Shown: positions 25,749 through 33,987 of the stretch, in pieces | Layout of the letters: each line of letters starts with the position of its first letter | Numbering within the stretch: the first letter of the stretch is position 1 | Source of the DNA: Carbonatibacter sp965199245 | GTDB taxonomy: Bacteria > Pseudomonadota > Alphaproteobacteria > Kiloniellales > Kiloniellaceae | Length of the DNA stretch: 64,000 nucleotides | Reading direction: 5' to 3' | Assembly (NCBI GenBank): GCA_965199245.1 | Contig: CBDAQP010000003.1 | Coordinates: 124,001 to 188,000 of the forward strand | Position numbers and translations under genes: made by a program | The notes under the pieces: model-generated | What the model saw: only the letters and a program-made list of their open reading frames with translations | Database searches by the model: none | What the model was told of the DNA's origin: nothing

Positions 25749-26705
25749 ATGAAATTCATCGCCCGCATGATCTATGGTTCGCATCTTTACGGAACTGCCA
25801 CCGCAGATTCCGACCTTGATATTCGGACCATCTGTTTGCCCTGTGCGCGTGATATTCTCTTACAACAGGTCACGCCTGTCCTTTCCGGTAAAACCTGCAC
25901 GAACGCACAGGTTCAGGATTTCGAAAGCTATAGCCTACACAAATATCTTGAGTTGCTTGCACAGGGACAACTGGTTGCGCTTGATATGCTCTTTGCCCCC
26001 GATTGGGCAATGTTAATGCCACCTGATCGCATTTGGACAGAAATCAAAGCCCTGTGCCCCAAAATTATGACCAGAAACACCAATTCCTTCATCCGTTATT
26101 GCCACCAACAGACCCAAAAATACCGCATCAAAGGCAACCGCCTTGCCGCCGCACGCGCGGCCTGTCACCTTTTTGAACGCGCAAAACGAAACGACCCGGA
26201 GCAAAAACTCGCCAGTCTCGTTGATGAACTGGCGGCACTAACGGCACAGCACGACGCCCTGCGCTTCAGCAGGGACGAACAACCCGATGGCCGGTTCGTG
26301 GCCTATTTTGAAATTTGCGATAAAAAGGTGCAGTTGTCTGCCGCTGTAAAAACAGGATACGCCCTGTCGCAAAAGCTGGTTGTACGTTACGGGGAACGCG
26401 CGCAGTCCGCCGAATCAACAAATGGAATCGATTGGAAAGCCCTGTCTCACGCTGTGCGGATTGGACACGAAGCGATTGAGTTTCTCACAAAATCCCAGAT
26501 CACCTTTCCCCGTCCAGAGGCCCAACATTTGCTGGACATTCGGAAGGGTAAAGTCTCCTGGCAGAGCGTCACAGAGGAAATCGAACAGCTCCTGAATGCA
26601 ACGGAACAGGCCGCTGAACGCTCGACACTTCCCCATCAGACAAACAGGGCAATTCTGGACGATTTTGTTGCTGAACACTATGAAAGACAGGTCAAGGCAA
26701 AATGA
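25749..26705 (+). CDS. Predicted nucleotidyltransferase (DNA polymerase beta superfamily), first of a pair
   Basis: A 318-residue protein opening with the minimal nucleotidyltransferase core. GSHLYGTATADSDLDIR contains the GS and DxD metal-binding pattern of COG3541-like enzymes. A helical C-terminal region (about 100-310) follows, including a CHLFERAKRN helix and a late nucleotide-type helix bundle. Its ATGA overlap (26702-26705) with the next gene, another nucleotidyltransferase, points to a joint function. Related RlaP proteins have been proposed to act in RNA repair, but no ligase or RtcB lies here. The true substrate is unknown. Confidence 0.72.
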   Translation: MKFIARMIYGSHLYGTATADSDLDIRTICLPCARDILLQQVTPVLSGKTCTNAQVQDFESYSLHKYLELLAQGQLVALDMLFAPDWAMLMPPDRIWTEIKALCPKIMTRNTNSFIRYCHQQTQKYRIKGNRLAAARAACHLFERAKRNDPEQKLASLVDELAALTAQHDALRFSRDEQPDGRFVAYFEICDKKVQLSAAVKTGYALSQKLVVRYGERAQSAESTNGIDWKALSHAVRIGHEAIEFLTKSQITFPRPEAQHLLDIRKGKVSWQSVTEEIEQLLNATEQAAERSTLPHQTNRAILDDFVAEHYERQVKAK

Positions 26706-27505
26706 AAGAAGACATCCGACGGCAAATCTGCACCAAACTGGATGACCTCGCCAAAGGTCACGGCGTGCAGATTATTCATGCCGCAGAATCCGGCAGTCGC
26801 GCGTGGGGTTTCCCCTCCCGCGATAGTGATTATGACGTGCGCTTTATCTATGTTCGCAATCAGGATGATTATCTGTCACTTGAACGCCCCCGCGATGTGA
26901 TTGAAACAGATATGACATGGGATCCTGTTTTAAAGGCAGATTTTGACCTGAACGGCTGGGACATCAGTAAGGCCCTGTTCCTGGGCTTGCGGAGCAATGG
27001 CGTTATTCATGAATGGCTCTACTCGCCTCTTTGCTACCAGCAAGCGACGCAGACAAGCCGCGACCTGCTCGCTTTCATCAACGACGTTTGCGACCTCAGA
27101 GCATATTTTTATTTTTATCGCAACTACACGCGCGAGAGTTGGGCAATTTATCAAAACGGCACGACAGAACAAATCAAGCTCAAGCACTATTGCTATGCCC
27201 TGCGCTGTGCGCTCTGTCTCACATGGCTAGAACAACACAAAACACCCCCGCCGATGGATATTCCCACCCTACGCGCAGGGCTTGACCTCTCCCCTGCATT
27301 GCACCACGATATTGACCGGCTTGTTGATCTGAAGGCGCAAGCGACAGAATCCGACCACACCGCAGGCGTTCGAATTTTAGATGATTTTATCAATCACGCC
27401 TTTGCCCCAGAAAGGCCGCGCCCCCTGCGGGAGCCACAAAACAAGCACCACAGCGATAGAGCCAACGCCCTGTTCAGGCAAATCATCACGGCGCATCAAC
27501 AGTGA
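26702..27505 (+). CDS. RlaP-type predicted nucleotidyltransferase (PF10127/COG3541), second of a pair
   Basis: A 267-residue protein very close in pattern to the YcgL/RlaP family. The N-terminal ESGSRAWGFPSRDSDYDVRF has the GS and DxD catalytic pattern. The linked FIYVRNQDDYLSLERPRDVIE and GWDISKALFLGLRSNGVIHEWLYS segments are hallmarks of the family. An alpha-helical C-terminal domain follows. RlaP is known from comparative genomics as a nucleotidyltransferase of RNA repair contexts, with activity mostly untested. It overlaps the first nucleotidyltransferase by ATGA, which indicates co-translation. It converges on lysA with a ten-base gap. Confidence 0.82.
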   Translation: MKEDIRRQICTKLDDLAKGHGVQIIHAAESGSRAWGFPSRDSDYDVRFIYVRNQDDYLSLERPRDVIETDMTWDPVLKADFDLNGWDISKALFLGLRSNGVIHEWLYSPLCYQQATQTSRDLLAFINDVCDLRAYFYFYRNYTRESWAIYQNGTTEQIKLKHYCYALRCALCLTWLEQHKTPPPMDIPTLRAGLDLSPALHHDIDRLVDLKAQATESDHTAGVRILDDFINHAFAPERPRPLREPQNKHHSDRANALFRQIITAHQQ

Positions 27506-27515
27506 GCAGATGCGC

Positions 27516-28781
27516 CTAGATCCAGTCGGGAACAGAATCCAGGGCGATGAGTTCTTCGACGCTTTGACGCCTGCGAATGACATGATAGCGATCCCCATCG
27601 ACCAGCACCTCGGGAACAAGCGGGCGGGAATTGTAGGTTCCCGCCTGCACAGCACCATATGCCCCGGCAGAATAGACCGCTAATAGATCACCCTCGCCAA
27701 GGTGCGGCAATGTCCGCTCTAACCCCAGATAATCCCCCGTCTCACAAACAGGCCCGACCACATCCGCGACAAGATTTTTCGCCCCCGCGCCGGGTTGTTT
27801 GACCGGGCCAATCTCATGCCAGGCCTCATAGAGTGTGGGGCGGATGAGGTCATTCATCGCGGCATCAACAATCACAAAGTTTTTTCCTTCCCCCCGCTTG
27901 AGATAAAGCACAGAGGTCAACAACACACCGGCATTGCCCGCAATCAACCGCCCCGGTTCAAAGAACACTGTACAATTCAGCTTTTGAACGTGCTTTTTCA
28001 CAACCTCCGCATAGTCTTTCGGCAAGGGAGGCGTGGTCTCTGTTCCGCTATAAGGAATCCCAAGCCCTCCGCCAAGATCAAGATGGGTGATGGGATGTCC
28101 CTGCGTACGCAGACTTTCAACCAATTCACCCAACCGCGCAAAGGCTACATCAAAAGGGGCGAGGTCTGTGATCTGGCTCCCAATGTGCATATCGATTCCT
28201 GTGGCCCGAATTCCGGGGAGCGTTCGGGCGAGATCATAGACCGCCCGCGCTTGTTTCCACGGAATACCGAATTTATTGGCAAAGGTTCCGGTTGAAATCT
28301 TGGTGTGCGTTCTGGCATCAACATCCGGATTAATACGTAGGGAAAATGGCGCGGTGACCCCCCGTGCCGTTGCGACTTCAGACAGGCAGTGCAATTCAGG
28401 CTCTGACTCAACATTAAAACAGTAAATCCCGGCATCCAGTGCAAAGGCCAGTTCATCACGGGTCTTGCCCACACCGGAAAAAAGGATGCGACCCGCCGGA
28501 ATGCCCGCCGCCAACGCCCGCTTCAGTTCCCCGGCGGAGACCACATCAGCACCGCACCCCTGACGCGCCAACAACGTCAAGACCGCCTGATTTGAATTGG
28601 CTTTCATCGCATAGCACACCTGTGCATCAATATCAGAAAAGGCATCAGCAAAAACGCGGTAGTGTCGGCGGAGCGTTGCAGCAGAATAGACATAAACAGG
28701 GGAGCTGACCTCATGTGCAATACGCGCAAGGGGAACATCCTCAGCCCAAAGCTGTCCTTGACGATAGGTAAAATGGTGCAT
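27516..28781 (-). CDS. lysA: Diaminopimelate decarboxylase LysA
   Basis: A PLP enzyme that decarboxylates meso-diaminopimelate to lysine, the last step of lysine synthesis. The 421-residue chain has the alanine racemase-like barrel, with the PLP lysine K60 in VCYAMKANSN. It also has HIGSQI, the phosphate-binding GGGLGIPY loop, EPGRLIAGNAG, and the C-terminal CETGDYL and GAYGAVQAGTYNSRP that complete the dimer-interface active site. The ATG start at 28781 matches the family N-terminus. The gene lies between the nucleotidyltransferase pair and repeat element B, whose left end is 34 bases upstream of the start codon. Confidence 0.96.
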   Translation of the reverse strand: MHHFTYRQGQLWAEDVPLARIAHEVSSPVYVYSAATLRRHYRVFADAFSDIDAQVCYAMKANSNQAVLTLLARQGCGADVVSAGELKRALAAGIPAGRILFSGVGKTRDELAFALDAGIYCFNVESEPELHCLSEVATARGVTAPFSLRINPDVDARTHTKISTGTFANKFGIPWKQARAVYDLARTLPGIRATGIDMHIGSQITDLAPFDVAFARLGELVESLRTQGHPITHLDLGGGLGIPYSGTETTPPLPKDYAEVVKKHVQKLNCTVFFEPGRLIAGNAGVLLTSVLYLKRGEGKNFVIVDAAMNDLIRPTLYEAWHEIGPVKQPGAGAKNLVADVVGPVCETGDYLGLERTLPHLGEGDLLAVYSAGAYGAVQAGTYNSRPLVPEVLVDGDRYHVIRRRQSVEELIALDSVPDWI

Positions 28782-28814
28782 GGTTCTCCCCTCTAAAAAA
28801 ATCTTCCACTTTTT

Positions 28815-28955
28815 GAGTATCTCTAAAAACCTCTAGTCAAAACTGGTTGGCAGGAAAATTGCTTTCGATAACCGTAGAATACTAAAAGTATTTGAGGATC
28901 GCAGAAAGAAGTTTGACGCACCAGACGACGAGGATGGAGGTTTTCAGAGGTGCTC
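28815..28955 (+). repeat. Dispersed intergenic element, copy B (141 bp)
   Basis: The left end GAGTATCTCTAAAAACCTC (28815-28833) is matched by the inverted right end, which on the minus strand reads GAGCACCTCTGAAAACCTC. Sixteen of the first twenty positions agree. The core shares GGTTGGCAGGAAAATTGC, a TTTCGATAACC version of the internal palindrome, TTGAGGATCGCAG and GTTTGACGCACCAGACGACG with copies A and C. It lacks the longer spacer found in the other two. Flanks of TTTT on both sides could be a target duplication, but they are too simple to be sure. It lies between the divergently read start of lysA and the 3' end of the RluA gene. Confidence 0.75.
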
Positions 28956-28985
28956 TTTTGCCCCGAGCGTCAAAAGCAAGGCAAG

Positions 28986-29609
28986 CTAAAAAGGGGCGGG
29001 ATCAATAAAGAGCAACTGTTCCCCGGTCACAGGATGCGCAAAGGACAGCTGCGACGCATGTAAACACAGACGATCTGCAAGTGAGCGGACCCTGCCCTCC
29101 GCATAAAGGGAATCACCCAAAATGGGATAGCCGAGGGCCATCATATGAACGCGCAACTGGTGTGAACGCCCTGTCACAGGCATCAAGGTCACTCTGGACA
29201 GGTCCATTCCCTGCCTGTGTTCTGCCCCCACCACACGCCAGCGCGTTAAAGAGGGCTTGCCCTGCGCCCAATCGACAATCTGTCGGGGGCGGTTGGGCCA
29301 ATCACAGCACAACGGCAAAGAAATTTCTCCCTCTGCCGCCTTCATTCGTCCATAGACCAAACAGCTATAGACCTTATCAACCAACCTCTTTTGAAAAGCG
29401 ATGGACAAGGCCCGCTGTACTGGCTTGTTCATTGCGCAAACCATCAGGCCAGAGGTTTCCATATCCAGCCGATGCACAGTCAAAACCCCCGGCCAAGACA
29501 CCGCCAGACGCGCAAGCACACAGTCACGCTCTGTGCGCCCGGGGACGGACAACAGGCCCGCAGGCTTGCAAACCACCACCAGATCATCATCACAAAAACG
29601 AATATCCAA
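28986..29609 (-). CDS. rluA: RluA-family pseudouridine synthase
   Basis: A pseudouridine synthase of the RluA type that modifies tRNA and 23S rRNA (in E. coli U32 of tRNA and U746 of 23S rRNA). The catalytic aspartate is in VHRLDMETSGL, with the family motifs VVVCKPAGLLSVPG near the N-terminus, MPVTGRSHQLRVHM and YPILGDSLY. A TTG at 29609 is chosen because AAAAGG lies nine bases upstream and it gives MDIRFCDDDLVVV. A TTG at 29639 would add ten basic residues. The gene ends close to repeat element B. Confidence 0.87.
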   Translation of the reverse strand: MDIRFCDDDLVVVCKPAGLLSVPGRTERDCVLARLAVSWPGVLTVHRLDMETSGLMVCAMNKPVQRALSIAFQKRLVDKVYSCLVYGRMKAAEGEISLPLCCDWPNRPRQIVDWAQGKPSLTRWRVVGAEHRQGMDLSRVTLMPVTGRSHQLRVHMMALGYPILGDSLYAEGRVRSLADRLCLHASQLSFAHPVTGEQLLFIDPAPF

Positions 29610-29666
29610 CGGGTTTATCCTTTTTCTTTTTAACAACAATGCACTGAGATTGCGTCACCTTGCCCT

Positions 29667-29695
29667 TTGACAGAGCGAACCAGGAAATCTAGATA
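29667..29695 (+). promoter_or_regulatory. Sigma-70-type promoter of hemB
   Basis: TTGACA (29667-29672) and TAGATA (29690-29695) are spaced by exactly 17 bases, 38 bases before the hemB ATG at 29734. The ribosome binding site GGAG lies at about 29722. No clear iron-responsive operator overlaps it. Confidence 0.7.
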
Positions 29696-29733
29696 GAGTC
29701 TTTGATAAAAAACACGTCAGCGGAGCCTTTCAC

Positions 29734-30729
29734 ATGATCAACCCTCTTCCCCGCCCTCTTCACCGTCCACGCCGCAACAGAATTGACCCCTGGACGCGCC
29801 GTATGGTTGCTGAAAACCATCTCGGTCGCGATGATCTCATCTGGCCCCTTTTTATTCAGGCTGCAAATGGCACGACAGATGTGACCGCCATGCCCGGGGT
29901 CAAACGTTATGGCCCGGACACCCTGATTGATGCTGTCGGCGAAGCAGTAGAACTCGGCATTCCTGCCCTTGCCCTTTTTCCCTGTAACACAGACGCCGTC
30001 AAGACCCCCGACTGTGCAGAAGCGTTCAATCCAGAAAACCTGATCTGCACAGCGACCCGCGCGATTCGCGAACATTACCGCGACCTTGGCTTGATCGGTG
30101 ATATCGCACTCGACCCCTATAACAGTGCTGGACATGACGGGCTTGTGCGCGATGGTGTCATTTTGAACGACGAAACAGTTAATATTCTGTGCAAACAATC
30201 CCTTGTCCAAGCCGAAGCAGGATGCGACTTCCTCGGTCCCTCTGACATGATGGATGGACGAATCAGGGCCATCCGTACCACATTGGACAGTGCAGGATAC
30301 CACTATAGCAAAATAATGGCCTATTCGGCCAAATATGCCAGTGCCTTTTACGGCCCCTTTCGCAACGCTGTTGGCGCGTCTGGCTTGCTCAAAGGTGACA
30401 AGAAAAGCTACCAGATGGATCCCGCAAATAGTGACGAGGCTCTGGGTCTGGTGGCCTCTGACCTCGAACAGGGCGCAGATTTGGTTATGATCAAGCCAGG
30501 CCTGCCTTATCTGGATATTATCCGACGGGTCAAGGATCGTTTCCACGTCCCCACGCTGGCCTATCAGGTCAGCGGCGAATACGCAATGATTACAGCCGCC
30601 AGCCAGAACGGCTGGCTTGACCAACACAGCGCAATGTTGGAAAGCCTCATGGCCTTCAAACGCGCTGGCGCGGATGCTGTTCTCACCTACTTTGCAAAAG
30701 ACATTGCCCGCCATCTTATCAAAGGGTAA
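29734..30729 (+). CDS. hemB: Porphobilinogen synthase (delta-aminolevulinic acid dehydratase) HemB
   Basis: The enzyme condenses two 5-aminolevulinate molecules to porphobilinogen in haem synthesis. The two active-site lysines are visible as K200 (YSAKYASAFYGPF) and K254 (MIKPGLPYLD). The metal-binding loop reads DIALDPYNSAGHDG (residues 123-136), with aspartates where the zinc-type enzyme has cysteines. This is the Mg-dependent pattern known from Bradyrhizobium and other alphaproteobacteria. The 331-residue length is normal. A well-formed promoter precedes it. Haem demand in this organism includes the di-haem DUF1111 protein upstream in the window. Confidence 0.96.
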   Translation: MINPLPRPLHRPRRNRIDPWTRRMVAENHLGRDDLIWPLFIQAANGTTDVTAMPGVKRYGPDTLIDAVGEAVELGIPALALFPCNTDAVKTPDCAEAFNPENLICTATRAIREHYRDLGLIGDIALDPYNSAGHDGLVRDGVILNDETVNILCKQSLVQAEAGCDFLGPSDMMDGRIRAIRTTLDSAGYHYSKIMAYSAKYASAFYGPFRNAVGASGLLKGDKKSYQMDPANSDEALGLVASDLEQGADLVMIKPGLPYLDIIRRVKDRFHVPTLAYQVSGEYAMITAASQNGWLDQHSAMLESLMAFKRAGADAVLTYFAKDIARHLIKG

Positions 30730-31079
30730 AAGGGGCAAGGCGTGCGATAAAGGGGCAAAGCCCCGTGGTTAGCTTGAAGGCAAGTCGGAAAAGGGCTGGG
30801 CGACGGTTTTCACGGGGAAAGGAACAAACAAATGCGACAATGATCGCATAAGCTCCCGGTGCGCACTCACTGCCCGAAGATAGTTCAGTGTCCTGATTAG
30901 ACCGACCTTATCAACCCCAACCTGTGAAAATTTTTGTGAATAGCTAGTTGAGACAGCAAAAAAACAGGCACAGAGTAGTGTGACAACTCCTCTATCTGTT
31001 AATATGCCAGCTATCGCGGCGAATTGAACTGGACGCAACACTATAAATTGAGTTCAGCCTTACCACAATCAAAGGTGAT

Positions 31080-31102
31080 TCGGTCATATTTCGCCTGACC
31101 GA
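31080..31102. repeat. Seven-bp perfect inverted repeat in the hemB-ndk gap
   Basis: TCGGTCA (31080-31086) and TGACCGA (31096-31102) surround a nine-base loop. With wobble pairs the stem extends two to three steps further outward. An A/T-rich stretch (CAAATTTTT) follows on the plus strand a few bases later, so it could be a weak terminator or an operator. No associated gene was identified. Confidence 0.35.
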
Positions 31103-31328
31103 GTTCTTCAAATTTTTGGCCTTAGTTCATTTGAATCGACTGCCATTTTTAAAATTCAGAGTATCGCGCAAGGTCTGACGAGGAGCCTTGGCTTGATCGC
31201 AAGCGCACAAAAATCTGTCGAAAATATCACCGAATATTATAACGTTTTCATGCTGTTGAATAGCTTGCGTCAAATCCTCAAAAAATATCCTGTACAGAAA
31301 TTGTCCGGCAAAAAACGAGCAAAGGGAA

Positions 31329-31353
31329 ACCCCCGAGCCATTGGGTCGGGGGT
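31329..31353 (-). terminator. Hairpin downstream of ndk
   Basis: ACCCCCGA (31329-31336) and TCGGGGGT (31346-31353) form an eight-base perfect stem with a nine-base loop, 26 bases beyond the ndk stop on the minus strand. The following minus-strand bases (TTCCCTTTGC) are only moderately T-rich, so it is probably an intrinsic terminator of modest strength. Confidence 0.55.
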
Positions 31354-31378
31354 CACATCGGGCTATAAACCTGAAGAC

Positions 31379-31801
31379 TTAGCCAACAATTTCCGCATCA
31401 GAGAAAAAGAATTTGATTTCCTCGGCAGCAGTTTCAGGCGCATCAGAACCGTGAACAGAGTTTTCACCAATGGACAGGGCGAAATCCTTGCGAATGGTGC
31501 CCTCTGCGGCCTCGGCAGGGTTGGTTGCACCCATAACTTCGCGGTTTCTGGCAATCGCGTTTTCACCTTCTAAAACCTGCACCACAACGGGTTCAGACAT
31601 CATAAAGTCAACCAATTCACCGAAAAAGGGGCGATCTTTGTGAACAGCGTAAAACCCTTCGGCCTGTTCACGGGATAGACGCACACGTTTAGAGGCCACG
31701 ACCCGCAGGCCCGCGTCTTCAAACTTGGCAATAATTTTGCCCGTCAGATTCCGTTTGGTTGCGTCAGGTTTAATGATTGAAAATGTACGTTCAAGAGCCA
31801 T
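31379..31801 (-). CDS. ndk: Nucleoside diphosphate kinase
   Basis: Ndk equilibrates nucleoside di- and triphosphates through a phosphohistidine. The 140-residue product has normal length. The active-site histidine is H117 in GENSVHGSD, and the conserved ERTFSIIKPDAT start and NAIARNREVMGATNPAEA loop are present. The gene is monocistronic, divergent from the ABC-F gene, with a hairpin after its stop. The sequence CCGCTC/GAGCGG (31841-31858) upstream forms a small inverted repeat in the shared control region. Confidence 0.97.
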   Translation of the reverse strand: MALERTFSIIKPDATKRNLTGKIIAKFEDAGLRVVASKRVRLSREQAEGFYAVHKDRPFFGELVDFMMSEPVVVQVLEGENAIARNREVMGATNPAEAAEGTIRKDFALSIGENSVHGSDAPETAAEEIKFFFSDAEIVG

Positions 31802-31923
31802 CGTTCAAAACCTTTCAGAAAAAAGTTGCCGCCCCTGTTACCGCTCAATAGAGAGCGGGTCAATGCGTATTTTACCTAAAGAAGCTGACGGCCTCGTCAA
31901 TAGGTGCTAGACACTCAGGAACC

Positions 31924-33801
31924 ATGCTCAAAATTGACCGCCTCACTTACCACATCAACAGCCGATGCCTTCTGGACGGCAGTTCCGCCACCCTGCACAG
32001 GGGGGATCGGGTCGGTCTGGTCGGGCGCAATGGGAGTGGAAAATCAACACTGCTACGGTTGATTTCCGGTGACATTCCCTGCGCGGAGGTTATCGTTTCA
32101 GACCGTGTGCGCGTGGGTAAGGTTCACCAAGACGCCCCCTCTGGCCCGCAGTCATTGATCGAAACAGTTCTGGCGACGGATCAGGAACGGACAAAATTGA
32201 TTGACGACTCCCGGACGGAAATAGACCCCGGGCAACTCAGTGCCATTCACGATCGCCTCAACGCCATTGATGCCGCCCGCGCGCCCGCACGGGCCGCACG
32301 GATTTTAGCCGGACTTGGCTTTGACGAAGATGCCCAACAACAACCCTGCGCGGCCCTGTCGGGAGGTTGGAAAATGCGCGTCGCCCTTGCCGCCTTGCTC
32401 TTCGCCGAACCCGACCTTTTATTGCTGGACGAGCCAACAAATCACCTCGACCTCGAAGCGACACTCTGGCTGGATAGCTATCTGAGGAATTATTCCGGGA
32501 CGCTGTTGCTGGTGTCGCATGATCGCGCGCTACTCAACAACGTCTGTACCCGCATTCTACACCTTGAAAAGAGCACACTGAAAAGCTACAGCGGAAATTA
32601 CAACCAATTTGAACAAACACGGCGCGAACAGCATCACCTCCAGGCGGCCCAACGTGCCAAACAACAGGCGCATATCGCACATATGCAGTCTTTTGTTGAC
32701 CGTTTCCGCGCCAGTGCCAGCAAGGCCCGACAGGCACAGTCCCGTCTCAAGGCTTTGGAGAAAATGAAACCCATTGTTCCGCTCTGCACAGAACAGAACC
32801 GTTCTTTTGATTTTCCCATCCCTGATGACCTACCCCCACCCCTACTCAGCCTTGATCGCATCTGCGCGGGATATGACGCACAGCGGCCCGTTTTAAACCG
32901 GGTCTCACTGCGCCTGGATCAAGACGACAGAATTGCGTTGCTGGGCACCAATGGGCAGGGGAAATCAACCCTGATGAAAATCCTTGCGGGACGACTCGCA
33001 CCCTTCTCCGGGGATGTCGTGCGGTCGCCAAAACTGAAAATCGGTTATTTTTCACAGGATCAAGCCGATGAACTCGACCTCAGTGCAACCCCCTTTGACC
33101 TCATGGCCCGCGCCCTGCCCAAAAATAGTACAACCGAAAAAATACGTGCCCAGCTAGGACGTTTTGGATTCGGGGAAGATCACATTGAAAACAAGGTCAA
33201 AACCCTGTCCGGTGGGGAAAAATCCCGCTTACTTTTTGCCCTCATGACTCGCACGGCTCCACACCTATTGTTGATGGACGAACCGACCAACCACCTGGAC
33301 ATTGATTCCAGACAGGCTTTGATTGATTCGATGAATAGCTTTAACGGTGCGATTGTTATTGTCTCTCACGACCCGCACCTGCTCCGCCTGTCCACCAACC
33401 GATTGTTTCTGGTCAAGGGCGGAACAGTGGCTCCCTTTACAGGCGACCTCGACGACTATCGCAAAGAAAAAACGGCAGAAGGCCCCAAAGACCCTAAAAA
33501 CAAAAACACCACATCAAAAAAGGACAAACGCAAAGCAGACGCCCAACGCAGGGTCGCGACCTCTGACCTCCGCAAGGCCATTCGCGCGACCGAACAAAAA
33601 ATTGAAAAACTCGAGGCCCGACAGGCCGAACTTGAATCCCGTCTCGCCGACCCTGCAACATGGAACAGCGCACCGGAGGTCATGAAACAATTAACCCAGG
33701 ACAGACACCAAACGGACAAAGAACTCACCGCCAGCCTCGCGGCGTGGGAACGCGCCCAAGAAGACCTCGACCGCGCCCTGAACATAGATGAGCACCTCTA
33801 A
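31924..33801 (+). CDS. ABC-F family ATPase (Uup/YheS-like ribosome-associated protein)
   Basis: A soluble 625-residue protein with two ABC domains and no membrane segments, so of the ABC-F class that acts on ribosomes. Walker A motifs are GRNGSGKST and GTNGQGKST. Signatures are LSGGWKMRVALA and LSGGEKSRLLFA, and both Walker B ends read DEPTNHLD. The interdomain linker (about 225-290) is charged and helical, as in ribosome-binding ABC-F proteins. The C-terminus (about 520-625) is a long lysine- and glutamate-rich coiled coil as in Uup. The last codons (EHL and TAA) lie within the left end of repeat element C, so the stop codon comes from that element. Confidence 0.9.
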   Translation: MLKIDRLTYHINSRCLLDGSSATLHRGDRVGLVGRNGSGKSTLLRLISGDIPCAEVIVSDRVRVGKVHQDAPSGPQSLIETVLATDQERTKLIDDSRTEIDPGQLSAIHDRLNAIDAARAPARAARILAGLGFDEDAQQQPCAALSGGWKMRVALAALLFAEPDLLLLDEPTNHLDLEATLWLDSYLRNYSGTLLLVSHDRALLNNVCTRILHLEKSTLKSYSGNYNQFEQTRREQHHLQAAQRAKQQAHIAHMQSFVDRFRASASKARQAQSRLKALEKMKPIVPLCTEQNRSFDFPIPDDLPPPLLSLDRICAGYDAQRPVLNRVSLRLDQDDRIALLGTNGQGKSTLMKILAGRLAPFSGDVVRSPKLKIGYFSQDQADELDLSATPFDLMARALPKNSTTEKIRAQLGRFGFGEDHIENKVKTLSGGEKSRLLFALMTRTAPHLLLMDEPTNHLDIDSRQALIDSMNSFNGAIVIVSHDPHLLRLSTNRLFLVKGGTVAPFTGDLDDYRKEKTAEGPKDPKNKNTTSKKDKRKADAQRRVATSDLRKAIRATEQKIEKLEARQAELESRLADPATWNSAPEVMKQLTQDRHQTDKELTASLAAWERAQEDLDRALNIDEHL

Positions 33802-33967
33802 AAACCTCAAGCCGACGTTGGCTGGTAGAAAAATTGTTTTCGAGAACCTCGGAATACTTGACGTCTTTGAGAATCGCAGGTCGTATTGCATGTGCAAATG
33901 TATCAAGCGCACACCTAAAGTAGTTCGACGCACCAGACGACGAAGATCGAAGCCTTTAGATGTGCTC
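33790..33967 (+). repeat. Dispersed intergenic element, copy C (178 bp)
   Basis: The left end GAGCACCTCTAAAAACCTC (33790-33808) pairs with the inverted right end, which on the minus strand reads GAGCACATCTAAAGGCTTC. Fifteen of 19 positions match. The core contains TTGGCTGGTAGAAAAATTG, TTTTCGAGAACC, TTGAGAATCGCAGGTCGT and GTTCGACGCACCAGACGACG, all shared with copies A or B. Relative to B it carries about 40 extra bases in the middle, in the position where copy A has its tandem array. The element starts inside the end of the ABC-F gene and ends 21 bases before the convergent parvulin gene. Confidence 0.78.
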
Positions 33968-33987
33968 AAGTGACTAACGAGAGCGCG

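Larger units (their letters stand above)
30730..31378. other. 649-base intergenic region without a recognisable gene
   Basis: The region follows hemB and runs to the convergent 3' end of ndk. It is more AT-rich than its surroundings. A 90-codon minus-strand frame (30769-31041) and a plus-strand frame overlapping ndk are open, but neither resembles a known family or has a good ribosome site. Visible structures are a GGGGC-AAA-GCCCC mini-hairpin at 30752-30764, the inverted repeat TCGGTCA/TGACCGA at 31080-31102 and the CCCCCGA/TCGGGGG hairpin beside ndk. It may hold a decayed gene or a small RNA. I can support neither. Confidence 0.5.

Noticed and set aside
28815..28985. CTTTTG/CAAAAG hairpin (28954-28976) as a terminator of the RluA-type gene.
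   Set aside because: The stem is only six bases, and the minus-strand sequence after it is not T-rich. It partly overlaps the end of repeat element B.
30769..31041. 90-codon minus-strand frame after hemB as a small protein gene.
   Set aside because: No good ribosome binding site, no recognised family or motif, and composition like random AT-rich sequence. Mentioned only as part of the intergenic region.
31193..31573. 126-codon plus-strand frame overlapping ndk.
   Set aside because: More than half lies antisense to the conserved ndk gene and mirrors its codons. The rest has no recognisable features.
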